Assembly: GCA_903891325.1 (NCBI GenBank) | Contig: CAITEC010000080.1 | Coordinates: 1-37,611, forward strand | Origin: an uncultured Opitutaceae bacterium | Lineage (GTDB): Bacteria > Verrucomicrobiota > Verrucomicrobiia > Opitutales > Opitutaceae | Reading direction: 5' to 3' | DNA length: 37,611 bases | Part shown: positions 9,334 to 16,621 of the stretch, piece by piece | How positions within the stretch are numbered: position 1 is the stretch's first letter | How the letters are laid out: each line of letters starts with the position of its first letter | Position numbers and translations under genes: made by a program | Notes under the pieces: model-generated | Seen by the model: the letters and a program-made list of their open reading frames with translations, nothing else | What the model was told of the DNA's origin: nothing | The model's database searches: none

Positions 9334-9612
9334 ATGCTAGACACGCTCAGGATTTACGAAATCCTGAAGGCAGGCGATATTCCCGAAAATCAGGCTCACG
9401 CCATGACGACCGCAATCCAGGCCGCAGAGGTGCAGATCAATGCGGACTTCAAAGCCGCGATCCACGCTGAGTTTGAGCTTTTTGGGCGGAAGTTTGACCT
9501 CAAGATTGCGGACACAAAGGCGGAACTGATGCGCTGGATGTTCATCTTCTGGGCAAGCCAGTTTGCCGCGACAGCTGGTCTGGTGATTGCCGTCGTTAAG
9601 CTGGCGAAGTGA
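9334..9612 (+). CDS. Small coiled-coil membrane protein (DUF1640/CCDC90-like)
   Basis: The 92-residue product starts MLDTLRIYEILKAGDIPENQAHAM, followed by an amphipathic helix with heptad character (about 22-60) and a single C-terminal transmembrane helix (about 66-88). This layout, with an L...L..AG....QA N-terminus, is that of bacterial DUF1640/CCDC90-type proteins, also common in phage and accessory DNA. The function is unknown. The start at 9334 removes an eight-residue extension beginning with a weaker codon. The 14-mer GCACTTGTTATTAT lies at 9312-9325 and recurs upstream of the coupling-protein gene near 18810. The gene converges on the glutamine synthetase gene. Confidence 0.7.
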   Translation: MLDTLRIYEILKAGDIPENQAHAMTTAIQAAEVQINADFKAAIHAEFELFGRKFDLKIADTKAELMRWMFIFWASQFAATAGLVIAVVKLAK

Positions 9613-9624
9613 CCCGTTGGGGCC

Positions 9625-9660
9625 AAAAAAACGGCGCCACCCTTTCGGGATGGCGCCGTT
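9625..9660 (-). terminator. Rho-independent terminator of the GSII gene
   Basis: AACGGCGCCA and TGGCGCCGTT form a perfect 10-bp stem, extended by CCC/GGG toward the loop. On the minus strand it is followed by seven U residues (the A-run at 9625-9631). It sits 20 bases past the glutamine synthetase stop. Confidence 0.92.
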
Positions 9661-9680
9661 GAATGCTTGGACAGCCTGAA

Positions 9681-10715
9681 TCAGGTCGTGGGCACGCTCT
9701 GGATCGTCTTCACGATCCGGCCGGCGACCAGGTAGGGGTCCGCCGCCGAGTTCGGGCGACGGTCCTCGAGATAGCCCTTGTAGCCGTTGTTGACGAAGCT
9801 GTGCGGCATGCGCACCGAGGCGCCGCGGTCCGCAAGCCCGTAGCTGAACTTGTCGATCGACTGCGTCTCGTGCAGGCCGGTGAGACGGAGATGGTTTTCC
9901 GGGCCGTAGACGGCGATGTGCTCGTCGCGATGGTCGTTGAAGGCTGCCATGAGTTTTTCGAAGTAGGCCTTTCCACCGACCTCGCGCAGGAACTTGGTCG
10001 AGAAGTTCGAGTGCATGCCCGATCCGTTCCAGTCGAGCGGCTGCTCGAACGGGGCGATGATCGGCTTGCAGCGCAACTCGATGTCCACGCCATAGCCCTC
10101 GGTCAGGCGGGTGAGGAGGTAGCGGGCGACCCACATCTGGTCGGCGGCGTTCTTCGAGCCCTTGCCGAAGATCTGGAACTCCCACTGGCCCTTGGCGACC
10201 TCGGCGTTGATGCCCTCAAGGTTGATCCCGGCATCGAGGCAGATGTCGATGTGCTCCTCGACGATCTTGCGGGCGATGGAGCCGACGTTCTTGTAGCCAA
10301 CGCCGGTGTAGTAGGGGCCCTGGGGCCCGGGGAAGCCGCCGACCGGGAAGCCGAGGGGGGCGCCGTCCTTGTAGAAGAAGTACTCCTGTTCAAAGCCAAA
10401 CCAGGTGTCCGGATCGTCCGGGATCGTGGCGCGCGAATTCGACGGGTGCGGGGTCTTCGCATCGGGCATCATCACCTCGCACATGACCAGGACGCCATTC
10501 TTGCGGGTCGAGTCCGGGTAGACGGCGACGGGTTTCAGGACGCAGTCCGAGGACTTGCCTTCCGCCTGCTTGGTGGAGCTGCCGTCGAAACCCCAATAGG
10601 GGAGGTCCGAGAGCTTGGGGAAGCTGTCGAAGTCCTTCATCTGGGTCTTGCTGCGGAGGCTCGCAAGCGGCGTGTAGCCGTCGAGCCAGATATATTCTAG
10701 TTTGTATTTGGGCAT
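9681..10715 (-). CDS. glnII: Glutamine synthetase, GSII (eukaryotic-like) type
   Basis: This 344-residue enzyme condenses ammonia, glutamate and ATP into glutamine in the cytoplasm. Length and motifs identify the short GSII class rather than the roughly 470-residue GSI: YIWLDGY at the N-terminus, LPYWGFDGSST (beta-Grasp), WFGFEQEYFF with metal-binding glutamates, NAEVAKGQWEFQ, DWNGSGMHSNFS and YGLADRGASVRMP. GSII enzymes lack the adenylylation loop control of GSI (family knowledge), so control is probably transcriptional. A sigma54-like promoter at 10788-10804 would fit nitrogen control. The start at 10715 was chosen because it begins the conserved domain; the frame is open another 84 nt upstream. 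A strong terminator follows, so the gene is probably monocistronic. Confidence 0.95.
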   Translation of the reverse strand: MPKYKLEYIWLDGYTPLASLRSKTQMKDFDSFPKLSDLPYWGFDGSSTKQAEGKSSDCVLKPVAVYPDSTRKNGVLVMCEVMMPDAKTPHPSNSRATIPDDPDTWFGFEQEYFFYKDGAPLGFPVGGFPGPQGPYYTGVGYKNVGSIARKIVEEHIDICLDAGINLEGINAEVAKGQWEFQIFGKGSKNAADQMWVARYLLTRLTEGYGVDIELRCKPIIAPFEQPLDWNGSGMHSNFSTKFLREVGGKAYFEKLMAAFNDHRDEHIAVYGPENHLRLTGLHETQSIDKFSYGLADRGASVRMPHSFVNNGYKGYLEDRRPNSAADPYLVAGRIVKTIQSVPTT

Positions 10716-10787
10716 AGGTGAAAGGCTGTGGCCTAAATCGAATCGATGATTAGGGGCGGGGGGACAAGATAATTTAGCAGGGGATTT

Positions 10788-10804
10788 AGCACCTTGCATG
10801 CCAG
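10788..10804 (-). promoter_or_regulatory. Sigma54-like -24/-12 promoter of the GSII gene
   Basis: The minus strand reads CTGGCATGCAAGGTGCT. It has the -24 GG and -12 GC dinucleotides at exact 10-nt spacing and 10 of the 13 informative consensus positions. Transcription from it would give a leader of about 60 nt. Sigma54 dependence is inferred; rpoN is not in this window. Confidence 0.5.
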
Positions 10805-10817
10805 AGATGCCCGGGGC

Positions 10818-10834
10818 GTTAATGCAATTTTAAC
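10818..10834. promoter_or_regulatory. Palindromic operator-like site in the glnII upstream region
   Basis: GTTAA and TTAAC flank a 7-nt AT-rich centre (GTTAATGCAATTTTAAC). It lies about 15 bases upstream of the sigma54-like promoter and between the two divergent genes. A second short repeat, TTGC-TTTT-GCAA, follows at 10845-10856. Either could bind an activator or repressor; none is identified. Confidence 0.35.
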
Positions 10835-10850
10835 GGCCGCATGATTGCTT

Positions 10851-10886
10851 TTGCAACTCGCTGGTTTCAGGGGATATTATCCCTGA
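10851..10886 (+). promoter_or_regulatory. Sigma70-like promoter with overlapping palindrome for the kinase/PP2C operon
   Basis: TTGCAA (10851-10856) and TATTAT (10875-10880) are separated by 18 nt. The -10 element lies inside TCAGGG-8 nt-CCCTGA (10867-10886), which is placed where a repressor could block it. A GC-only 16-bp palindrome follows at 10897-10912, in the leader. The first gene starts at 10929. Confidence 0.45.
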
Positions 10887-10928
10887 TCAAACGCAGGCCC
10901 GCCGCGGCGGGCGCGCCCCTCCCTCCCT

Positions 10929-11345
10929 ATGCACGAAATGAAAGACACGCCCCGGGCCCTGGTCCGGATCGGCTTTGACGGGACCGTCTACAAGACGTTC
11001 CGCGGCCATATGGCGAGGGAACGATTCGAGCAGGAGGTGAGGGTCCTGCGGCACCTGCAGGAGCGGGGTTGCACATTCGTGCCCCGCTTGATCGAGTCGG
11101 ACCCGGCCAATCTCAAGATCGTGACCACCAACTGCGGATCGAGGGTCGAGCGGGTCAACCCGGAAAAGCGGAAGGAGCTCTTCGCGGAGCTCGAGAATTT
11201 CGGCGTGCGCCACGAGGACCCGGAGGTCCGCAACATCACCTACCGGAACACGGACGGCCGCTTCTGCATCATCGACTTCGAATTCGCCACCATCCTTGAC
11301 GGGGGGCCGGGTGGAGCGTCCCTGAAGCCCACCGCCGCCCAATGA
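10929..11345 (+). CDS. Minimal protein-kinase-like protein
   Basis: The 138-residue protein appears to be a strongly compressed kinase fold. In order: a beta-strand with lysine (YKTF, K22), a helix with glutamate (ERFEQEVRVL, E36), a hinge-like stretch (IVTTNCGS), a catalytic loop GVRHEDPEVRN (H95, D97, N102) and IDFEFA (D116), where DFG is DFE. All core catalytic residue types are present, but most of the C-lobe is missing. The nearest known comparison is the small RIO/Bud32/Kdo-kinase group. It could phosphorylate a protein or small molecule, or be a pseudokinase. Its stop overlaps the next start (ATGA), so it is coupled to a PP2C phosphatase that may act on the same target. There is no signal peptide or membrane helix. 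Confidence 0.65.
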   Translation: MHEMKDTPRALVRIGFDGTVYKTFRGHMARERFEQEVRVLRHLQERGCTFVPRLIESDPANLKIVTTNCGSRVERVNPEKRKELFAELENFGVRHEDPEVRNITYRNTDGRFCIIDFEFATILDGGPGGASLKPTAAQ

Positions 11346-12193
11346 GCGCCGCCCCCACCCAGGCCCCGGGCGGACAGGCGGTGTCGTGGTCAGGACTGAC
11401 CGACGTCGGCCGGTTCCGCGCGAACAACGAGGACGCCTTCCTCGCGTTCAAGTTTGACGGCCGGGAGGTGCGCCTCCTGGGGAAATCGGGCCTCGACTCG
11501 TTTGAAGCCGGGGACTTTGTCTTCGCGGTCAGCGACGGGCTGGGGGGCGCCCGGTCCGGCGAATTTGCCAGCCGGTTTGCGGCCGACCGGATCGCCCGTT
11601 TCTTTCCCCGGGTCTTCCGGCTGTCCGGGGCGGGCTTTTCCGGGGGAATCAACGAGGCGCTTCACCAGCTTTTTGCGGACATCCACGGCGACATGCTGCA
11701 GCTGGGGCGCTCCTATGCGGAATGCGCGGGGATGGGGACGACGCTCAGCCTGTGCTGGCTGCGGCTGGGGTGGATGTATTTTGCGCACGTCGGAGACAGC
11801 AGGATATACCGGCTGCCGGCCGCGGGAGGGATGGTTCAGGTGACCCACGACCACACGCACGTGGGCTACCTCAGGCGCAAGGGCGAGCTGAACGAGCGGC
11901 AGGCCCGCACGCACCCCCGCCGCAACGTGCTTCACCAGGCGCTGGGGGCGGGCCAGCAGATCATCGAGCCGCAGATCGGCGCGGTCGCCTGGGAGCCGGG
12001 GGACCAGTTCATGGTCTGTTCCGACGGACTGGTGGACGGCCTCTGGGACCGCCGGATCGAGGAGATCATCCGCGGGGCGCCGGTCGCGGACGCCGAGGCG
12101 ACCGTCAGGAAGCTGGTGGGCGAGGCCGTCGAGGGATCCGGACGGGACAACGTGACCGTGATTCTGGTCGGGATTCCGGCTGCGGCGCAATGA
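11342..12193 (+). CDS. PP2C-type (PPM) serine/threonine phosphatase
   Basis: The 283-residue protein is a single PPM catalytic domain, a metal-dependent phosphoserine/phosphothreonine phosphatase. The motifs run in order: DVGRFRANNEDAF (D31), FAVSDGLGG (D65, G66, metal binding), GMGTTL, HVGDSRIYR, THDHTHV, MVCSDGL and GRDNVTVI. It looks catalytically complete. A roughly 20-residue insertion (KFDGREVRLLGKSGLDSFEA) precedes the second motif. It overlaps both neighbours by 4 nt (kinase-like gene upstream, GGCT-like gene downstream), which implies one operon and balanced expression. Pairing with a mini-kinase suggests reversible phosphorylation; this is inferred. Confidence 0.93.
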   Translation: MSAAPTQAPGGQAVSWSGLTDVGRFRANNEDAFLAFKFDGREVRLLGKSGLDSFEAGDFVFAVSDGLGGARSGEFASRFAADRIARFFPRVFRLSGAGFSGGINEALHQLFADIHGDMLQLGRSYAECAGMGTTLSLCWLRLGWMYFAHVGDSRIYRLPAAGGMVQVTHDHTHVGYLRRKGELNERQARTHPRRNVLHQALGAGQQIIEPQIGAVAWEPGDQFMVCSDGLVDGLWDRRIEEIIRGAPVADAEATVRKLVGEAVEGSGRDNVTVILVGIPAAAQ

Positions 12194-12549
12194 CGCTGGT
12201 CTTCATCTACGGGACCCTGAAACGCGGGGGCTCCAATCACCACCTGCTCGCGGCCCAGGAGTTCCGCGGCGCGGCGCGCACTGCGCCCGGTTTCACTCTC
12301 TACGAGCTTGCGGGGTACCCGGGAATGGTGCCGGAAGGGGGCGACCGGGAGGGGGTGAGGGGAGAGGTTTGGGCGGTCAGCGACGAATGCCTGCGGCTGC
12401 TCGACGAGCTGGAGGGGACGGCGGAGGGCCTCTACCGCCGGGAGGCGGTCCCGATGGAGCCGCCGTATGCGGACCTCAGGGTCGAGGCCTACGTCTACCT
12501 GCGCGATCTGGCCGGGCGCCGGCGGGCGGGTGCGGACTGGGGCTCCTAG
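12190..12549 (+). CDS. Gamma-glutamylcyclotransferase-like (AIG2/GGCT) protein
   Basis: The 119-residue protein starts MTLVFIYGTLKRGG, the substrate-loop signature of the GGCT/AIG2 fold, and carries LDELEG with the expected catalytic glutamate E75. Family members release 5-oxoproline from gamma-glutamyl compounds; the exact substrate is not predictable here. The frame is open far upstream inside the phosphatase gene, but the ATG at 12190 overlaps the phosphatase stop (ATGA) and gives the normal N-terminus. It converges on the URO-D-like gene with a 4-nt gap and no terminator. The link between a GGCT-like enzyme and the kinase/phosphatase pair is unclear. Confidence 0.85.
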   Translation: MTLVFIYGTLKRGGSNHHLLAAQEFRGAARTAPGFTLYELAGYPGMVPEGGDREGVRGEVWAVSDECLRLLDELEGTAEGLYRREAVPMEPPYADLRVEAYVYLRDLAGRRRAGADWGS

Positions 12550-12553
12550 CGGC

Positions 12554-13654
12554 CTAGTACGCCCCGTGCTCCTCGACCAGCTCGGTGACCCGGCGCAGCC
12601 GCGACTCGAGACCGTCGGGCGGGATCTGGTCGGCGATCCCGAGCACGTACCTGGGCTCGCGGCGCATCACGGAGATCGTGTTGCGGACGTGCGCGTCGAA
12701 TTCGGCGTCGCTCACCAGGGGCGTGAAGTAGCTTCCCGGGATTCCGCCCCAGAAGAGCGTGTCGGTCGGGCCGACGAAGTCCGACCACTCCTCGACGCGC
12801 AGGTCGCCGACCGGAGCCGGGGTGATTGACTCGACGAAGGTGAGGCCGACCTGGAATTCCTCCCGGAGCAGCCCGCGGAGGGTGCCGTCCATGTGGATGC
12901 AGGAGAACTTTCCCGCCGCCTTTATCCTGGCCGCCCACTCGACCTGGAAGGGCTCCATGTAGCGGTGGAAGAGTTCGGGCCCGACGACCTCGGAGGAGAG
13001 GTTCTCGGGGATCATCAGGATTTCAGCCGGGCACTTGAGGGTGAGGGCCGCGGCGCGGTCGTGCGACTCCTTGGCGACGATCATCGTCTCCTCGAAGAGC
13101 GCGGGGGCATCCTCCATGATCTCAACCGCGGTGATGATCCCGGCGTCGAGCGCGACCAGCTGCATGAAGGGGCTTTTGGGCAGGTAGGCGAGCGACACCC
13201 CGATCCCGCCGAGGGGCCCGAAGCGCGACTCGCCCGGGGGATATTCGTACTCGTACCCGGTGTTCTCGCGGATGTAATTGTAGGCGGGCAGGTCGGCCGC
13301 GGACTTCAGGAGGTGCTCGGTCGGGCCCTCGGTGATTGCCTGCGGAATCCAGGTCCAGCACTCGCGCAGCCGGCCCTTTGGCGTGATGAACTCGCGGTAC
13401 CGGTCGTTCCCCTCTTTCCACTCCCGGATGTCCATGTTCCTGAAGCGGTAGGCGAAGGGGTACACTCCCTGAAGGTAGAAGCCGACCCCGAGGTCCCGGT
13501 GCCAGTCGAGGTACTCCGGGCTCGAGCGGAAGTTCGCCGGCCGCTGCCCCCGGAAAACCTGCGCGGCGGCAAGGTAGTCGAGGTCGCCAAACCAGGGGAC
13601 CTTGTCGGGCTGCCTCCGGTTGAGGACGGCGAGGACTCTTTCGCGCGGGGTCAT
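12554..13654 (-). CDS. Uroporphyrinogen-decarboxylase-superfamily protein (paralog A)
   Basis: The 366-residue protein starts MTPRERVLAVLNRRQPDKVPW, the common N-terminus of URO-D-superfamily proteins that include corrinoid/cobamide methyltransferases of the MtaA/MtbA type. Other family blocks are ESIT in FVESITPAPVGD, HMDGTLRGLL and LFWGGIPGSYF near the C-terminus. True haem-pathway HemE features are not evident and no other haem genes are nearby, so a methyltransferase or demethylase role is more likely than haem synthesis; this is inferred. It lies 29 nt downstream of paralog B on the same strand. The long upstream open frame overlaps paralog B and was rejected. The start at 13654 matches that of its paralog. 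Confidence 0.8.
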   Translation of the reverse strand: MTPRERVLAVLNRRQPDKVPWFGDLDYLAAAQVFRGQRPANFRSSPEYLDWHRDLGVGFYLQGVYPFAYRFRNMDIREWKEGNDRYREFITPKGRLRECWTWIPQAITEGPTEHLLKSAADLPAYNYIRENTGYEYEYPPGESRFGPLGGIGVSLAYLPKSPFMQLVALDAGIITAVEIMEDAPALFEETMIVAKESHDRAAALTLKCPAEILMIPENLSSEVVGPELFHRYMEPFQVEWAARIKAAGKFSCIHMDGTLRGLLREEFQVGLTFVESITPAPVGDLRVEEWSDFVGPTDTLFWGGIPGSYFTPLVSDAEFDAHVRNTISVMRREPRYVLGIADQIPPDGLESRLRRVTELVEEHGAY

Positions 13655-13683
13655 GCGTGGGGTGATTGAAATCCGGGGCTCTC

Positions 13684-14745
13684 TCAATACCAGCCCTCGG
13701 CCCAGGCCGTCTCGAACACCGCGATGATGTTCTCGGTCGGGGTGACCGGCTGGATGCAATGGCAGGGAGCCAGGATGTAGCCGCCCCCGTCGCCCAGCTG
13801 CGCGATGCAGTCGCGGACCTCGCGCTGGACCTCCGCGATGGTCCCGTGCGGGATCACGTCCTGGTTGTCCACCCCGCCGTGGAAGCAGAGCCGGTCCCCA
13901 AAATCGCGCTTCAGGCCCGGCATGTCCATCCCCGGGCACACGTGCTGGATCGGGTTGAGGATGTCCACGCCGATCTCGACGAGGTCCGGAATGATCCGCC
14001 GGATCGCGCCGTCGTCGTGGTGCATGACCAGCGCGCCGGCCTGGTGCGCGAGGTCGATGAAGCGCTTCTGCAGGGGCTTGAACCACCGCCGGTAGCACTC
14101 CGCGCTGATCATCAGGTCGTGCTGCGAGCCGAAGTCGTCGGTCACCTGCGTGATGTGGATCTTCCCGCGGCCGGCCTCAAAGAAGCGGTTGGCGTAGTCC
14201 CAGCAAAACGCGGTGATGCGGCCGAGCATGTACTCGGTGAGCTCGGGCTCGGCGACCAGGTCCACGCAGCTCTGCTCCAGCCCTCGGATGTGGTTGTGCC
14301 AGAAGAAGGGGGCGACGTAGCAGCCCTCGATGGCGTGCTCGGGCCAGGCGTCGCACTGGGCCGATATCGTCGAGAAGTCGTACCAGTCCGCGCTCGGCCA
14401 GTTGAAGGCCTCCAGTTCCGCCATCGTCGTCGCGTTCTTCAGCGGCCAGTCCACCGGGTCGCTGTAGGTGCCCGTGCCGTAATTTACCTCGCGAACGCTC
14501 GTCCACCACGGCGGGACCTGCCGGATGCCGCCCGGATGGATGATTTCGGGCGGCCCGACGTAAATCGGGGAGACGGGGACAATCTTGTCGAGGTGCAGCC
14601 TCGACCAGAGGGCTGCGTCGGCGTTGACCGCGAAGTGCGCCAGCAGCCGCTCGCGCACCTCGTTGGTCATCCAGATATCCAGGGGGACCCTGTCGGGCCG
14701 GCCGCGGCGGGCCGCCGTCAGGATTCTTTCGCGCGGGGTCATCAT
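13684..14745 (-). CDS. Uroporphyrinogen-decarboxylase-superfamily protein (paralog B)
   Basis: The 353-residue protein starts MMTPRERILTAARRGRPDRVPLDIW, parallel to paralog A. It has the URO-D barrel landmarks: ITQVTDDFGSQHDLMIS, a metal-site-like MHHDDGAIRRIIPDLVEIGVD, DILNPIQ, FHGGVDNQDVIPHGT and the late APCHCIQPVTPTENI. H-x-D-G replaces the HxCG zinc ligands of some methyltransferases. Substrate and cofactor are unknown; Verrucomicrobiota and Planctomycetota often carry many such paralogs (general knowledge). The start could also be the second Met at 14742. It is the first gene of the pair. Upstream (14746-14891) are only small inverted repeats, including CCCGGT-TATT-ACCGGG at 14852-14867. 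Confidence 0.82.
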   Translation of the reverse strand: MMTPRERILTAARRGRPDRVPLDIWMTNEVRERLLAHFAVNADAALWSRLHLDKIVPVSPIYVGPPEIIHPGGIRQVPPWWTSVREVNYGTGTYSDPVDWPLKNATTMAELEAFNWPSADWYDFSTISAQCDAWPEHAIEGCYVAPFFWHNHIRGLEQSCVDLVAEPELTEYMLGRITAFCWDYANRFFEAGRGKIHITQVTDDFGSQHDLMISAECYRRWFKPLQKRFIDLAHQAGALVMHHDDGAIRRIIPDLVEIGVDILNPIQHVCPGMDMPGLKRDFGDRLCFHGGVDNQDVIPHGTIAEVQREVRDCIAQLGDGGGYILAPCHCIQPVTPTENIIAVFETAWAEGWY

Positions 14746-14891
14746 GGGGATTGTGCCGGGACTGCCGGGGTAACCTGTCAGTCGGACGGAGTCCGATTCC
14801 GGCGACACTGCGGGCTGCGGGGGGCGCGGTCGAAGGGAATCAGCCGCGCAGCCCGGTTATTACCGGGGTGAAAGGAGGCCATCAGGCCCGG

Positions 14892-15515
14892 TCATCCGGC
14901 CGCGATCGCCGCCTCGAGTGCGGCGGGAAGCTCGGTCAGCCCGTCGTCCTCGTTGTAGTGGCCCTTCCCGTTCTCCCTGATGATGGCCGGTCCGAGCTTG
15001 GCCTCGAAGGCGGCGACGGCCTTCGGCACGTCGATGTAGGGATCGTCGTTGGAGATGATGACGGTGGCCTTCCCGGCGGCGGCCCGGACCTTGGCGGGAT
15101 CCACCGGGGTCGTGAACCAGGGTGTGAGGACCGAGTTGCCATGGATTCTCGGGGCGGCCTCCGCCGCGCTGAGCCCCGGGGGAAAACCGCCGGCCACGAG
15201 CACGGTCCTTCCGACGGATCGGCCCGCCCGCCCGATGGACTCAAGGTAGAAGATGACCGCCATGACGCCCATGCTGTGGCCGACGATCACGGTGTCGCCG
15301 TCGGGTGCGCCGACAAGCCCGTCGATGAAGCGAACCCATTCGGCAATCACCGGGCGGTCCGGCGCGGGCATCGCCGGAAGCTCCACGCGGTAGCCGCGCT
15401 TTTCCAGCTCGGCCTTCATCCACGGAAGCCACGCCTCCGCCGGGTAGCTCAGGTAGCCGTGGATGATGAAGGCCCGCTTTCGCCGCTCAGGCCGGGAGCT
15501 TGGAGTGGGATCCAT
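14892..15515 (-). CDS. RBBP9/YdeN-like serine hydrolase
   Basis: The 207-residue protein has the small alpha/beta hydrolase fold of the RBBP9/YdeN group: FIIHGYLSYPAEAW, VIVGHSMG with nucleophile S81, an acid in ISNDDPYIDV and the histidine in GKGHYNEDDG. The substrate is unknown. The 5' end overlaps the CDGSH gene by 29 nt. No other start codon lies between the overlap and the conserved domain, so the overlap is probably real and the two genes are translationally coupled. The N-terminal 14 residues (Pro/Arg-rich) are encoded in the overlap. Confidence 0.85.
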   Translation of the reverse strand: MDPTPSSRPERRKRAFIIHGYLSYPAEAWLPWMKAELEKRGYRVELPAMPAPDRPVIAEWVRFIDGLVGAPDGDTVIVGHSMGVMAVIFYLESIGRAGRSVGRTVLVAGGFPPGLSAAEAAPRIHGNSVLTPWFTTPVDPAKVRAAAGKATVIISNDDPYIDVPKAVAAFEAKLGPAIIRENGKGHYNEDDGLTELPAALEAAIAAG

Positions 15516-15729
15516 CGCAGAATCCGGGGGTCTTCGTGTGCTTGCAGCCGCACCAGGCGACGGTCTTCTCCTCGGTCAGGACGACCTTCGTGGGGCTGAA
15601 TGAGCCTCCCTTGTGGGATCCGTCGCAGAAGGGCTGCGACTTGGAGTTGCCGCAGGTGCACCAGTAATAGGTGCCGGCGGGCATTTTGCGGACGAAGGGC
15701 GACTTCTGGGCGACATGGGGAGTTTCCAT
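15487..15729 (-). CDS. Double-CDGSH iron-sulfur protein
   Basis: The 80-residue protein carries two CDGSH zinc-finger-like motifs, each binding a 2Fe-2S cluster with three Cys and one His: C24, C26, C35, H39 (CTCGNSKSQPFCDGSH) and C60, C62, C71, H75 (CGCKHTKTPGFCDGSH). The second differs slightly, with Gly where Pro is usual. Two-motif bacterial forms resemble the mitochondrial MiNT/CISD3 layout. They are labile redox or cluster-transfer proteins; no partner is certain. It begins a two-gene operon with the overlapping hydrolase and is divergent from the PhyH-type gene across 97 nt. Confidence 0.93.
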   Translation of the reverse strand: METPHVAQKSPFVRKMPAGTYYWCTCGNSKSQPFCDGSHKGGSFSPTKVVLTEEKTVAWCGCKHTKTPGFCDGSHSKLPA

Positions 15730-15826
15730 GCGACCAGCATGGCCGATCGGGCTTCGCTGGCAAACGAAAGGAAGAATTCAGTCGCCTTTCCCCGGCGAAA
15801 TCCTTGGGTTTCGGGCGGATCACCGC

Positions 15827-16621
15827 ATGAAAGCCCCCATGGATTCAGCCATCCCGACCATCGTGACCGACGTCCAGCGGCGGCAATTCAGGGAGGAGGG
15901 CTACTTCGTCCTGAAGGGGGTCGTGCCCGAGCCCCACCTGCGGATGATGCGCGAGGAGTGCGACCGGTTTGTCGCCGAGTTCGACGCCGCCTTTGACGCC
16001 AACGGGGGAAAACGCGACGGGATCAACGCGAAGGGCCGCTACTTCATCGCAAAGCGGCACCGGGAGAGCCGGCTCGCGGAATTCATCTTCAGCGGGCTGA
16101 TGGCCGATGTCTGCCGGTCCACGCTCGGCGACAACGCCTGCCTGTTTTACGAGCAGTTCGTGGTCAAGGGCCCCGAGAAGGGGGGCAGGTTCAGCTGGCA
16201 CCAGGACTCCGGATACGTCCACCCGATCCCCCACGAGCCCTACCTGACCTGCTGGGTGACCCTCGACGACGTGACGGAGGAAAACGGCACTGTCTACCTT
16301 CTCCCGTTTTCGCGGGCCGGGGGCCGCGGACTCATCCCGCATGTCACCAACGCCGTGACCAATGACAAGGAGGGCTACTTCGGCGACGATCCCGGCGACC
16401 CGGTGATCGTGCCGGCGGGCAGCATCGCCGCCTTCTCGAGCCTGGTCTTCCACCGGAGCGGCCCAAACACGACCCCGCGGTACCGGAGGGTCTACCTTCC
16501 GCAATATTCAGCGGCACCCCTGTGCAAGCCCGACGGTTCCGTGCTGCACTTTGCCGACCCCATCCTTGAGGACGGCCGGTGGCGCCAGGGCGTCCCATCC
16601 GGGGAGCCGGTTCCACGCTGA
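15827..16621 (+). CDS. Phytanoyl-CoA dioxygenase (PhyH) family protein
   Basis: This 264-residue Fe(II)/2-oxoglutarate dioxygenase has a REEGYFVLKGVV start. The metal triad is complete: HxD in FSWHQDSGYVHP (H125, D127) and the distal histidine in SLVFHRSGPN (H209), with arginines at 218 and 220 for 2-oxoglutarate. A DDVTEENGTVYLLPFS segment is typical. Substrates of bacterial members range from halogenation or hydroxylation targets to small metabolites, so none is assigned. The start at 15827 could also be the ATG at 15839. Its last 114 nt overlap the convergent gene at 16508-17044, an unusually long overlap. Confidence 0.9.
   Translation: MKAPMDSAIPTIVTDVQRRQFREEGYFVLKGVVPEPHLRMMREECDRFVAEFDAAFDANGGKRDGINAKGRYFIAKRHRESRLAEFIFSGLMADVCRSTLGDNACLFYEQFVVKGPEKGGRFSWHQDSGYVHPIPHEPYLTCWVTLDDVTEENGTVYLLPFSRAGGRGLIPHVTNAVTNDKEGYFGDDPGDPVIVPAGSIAAFSSLVFHRSGPNTTPRYRRVYLPQYSAAPLCKPDGSVLHFADPILEDGRWRQGVPSGEPVPR

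Noticed and set aside
9663-10700. Plus-strand open frame opposite the glutamine synthetase gene
   Set aside because: The GSII gene is intact on the minus strand, with terminator and promoter placed accordingly.
12554-13654. hemE (haem biosynthesis uroporphyrinogen decarboxylase)
   Set aside because: The N-terminal RQAGRYLPEY-type motif of true HemE is absent, and no other haem genes lie nearby.
12554-14098. A 514-codon minus-strand protein spanning both URO-D-like genes
   Set aside because: The part beyond 13654 is out of frame with paralog B and reads as low-complexity sequence. The MTPRER start at 13654 matches the paralog.
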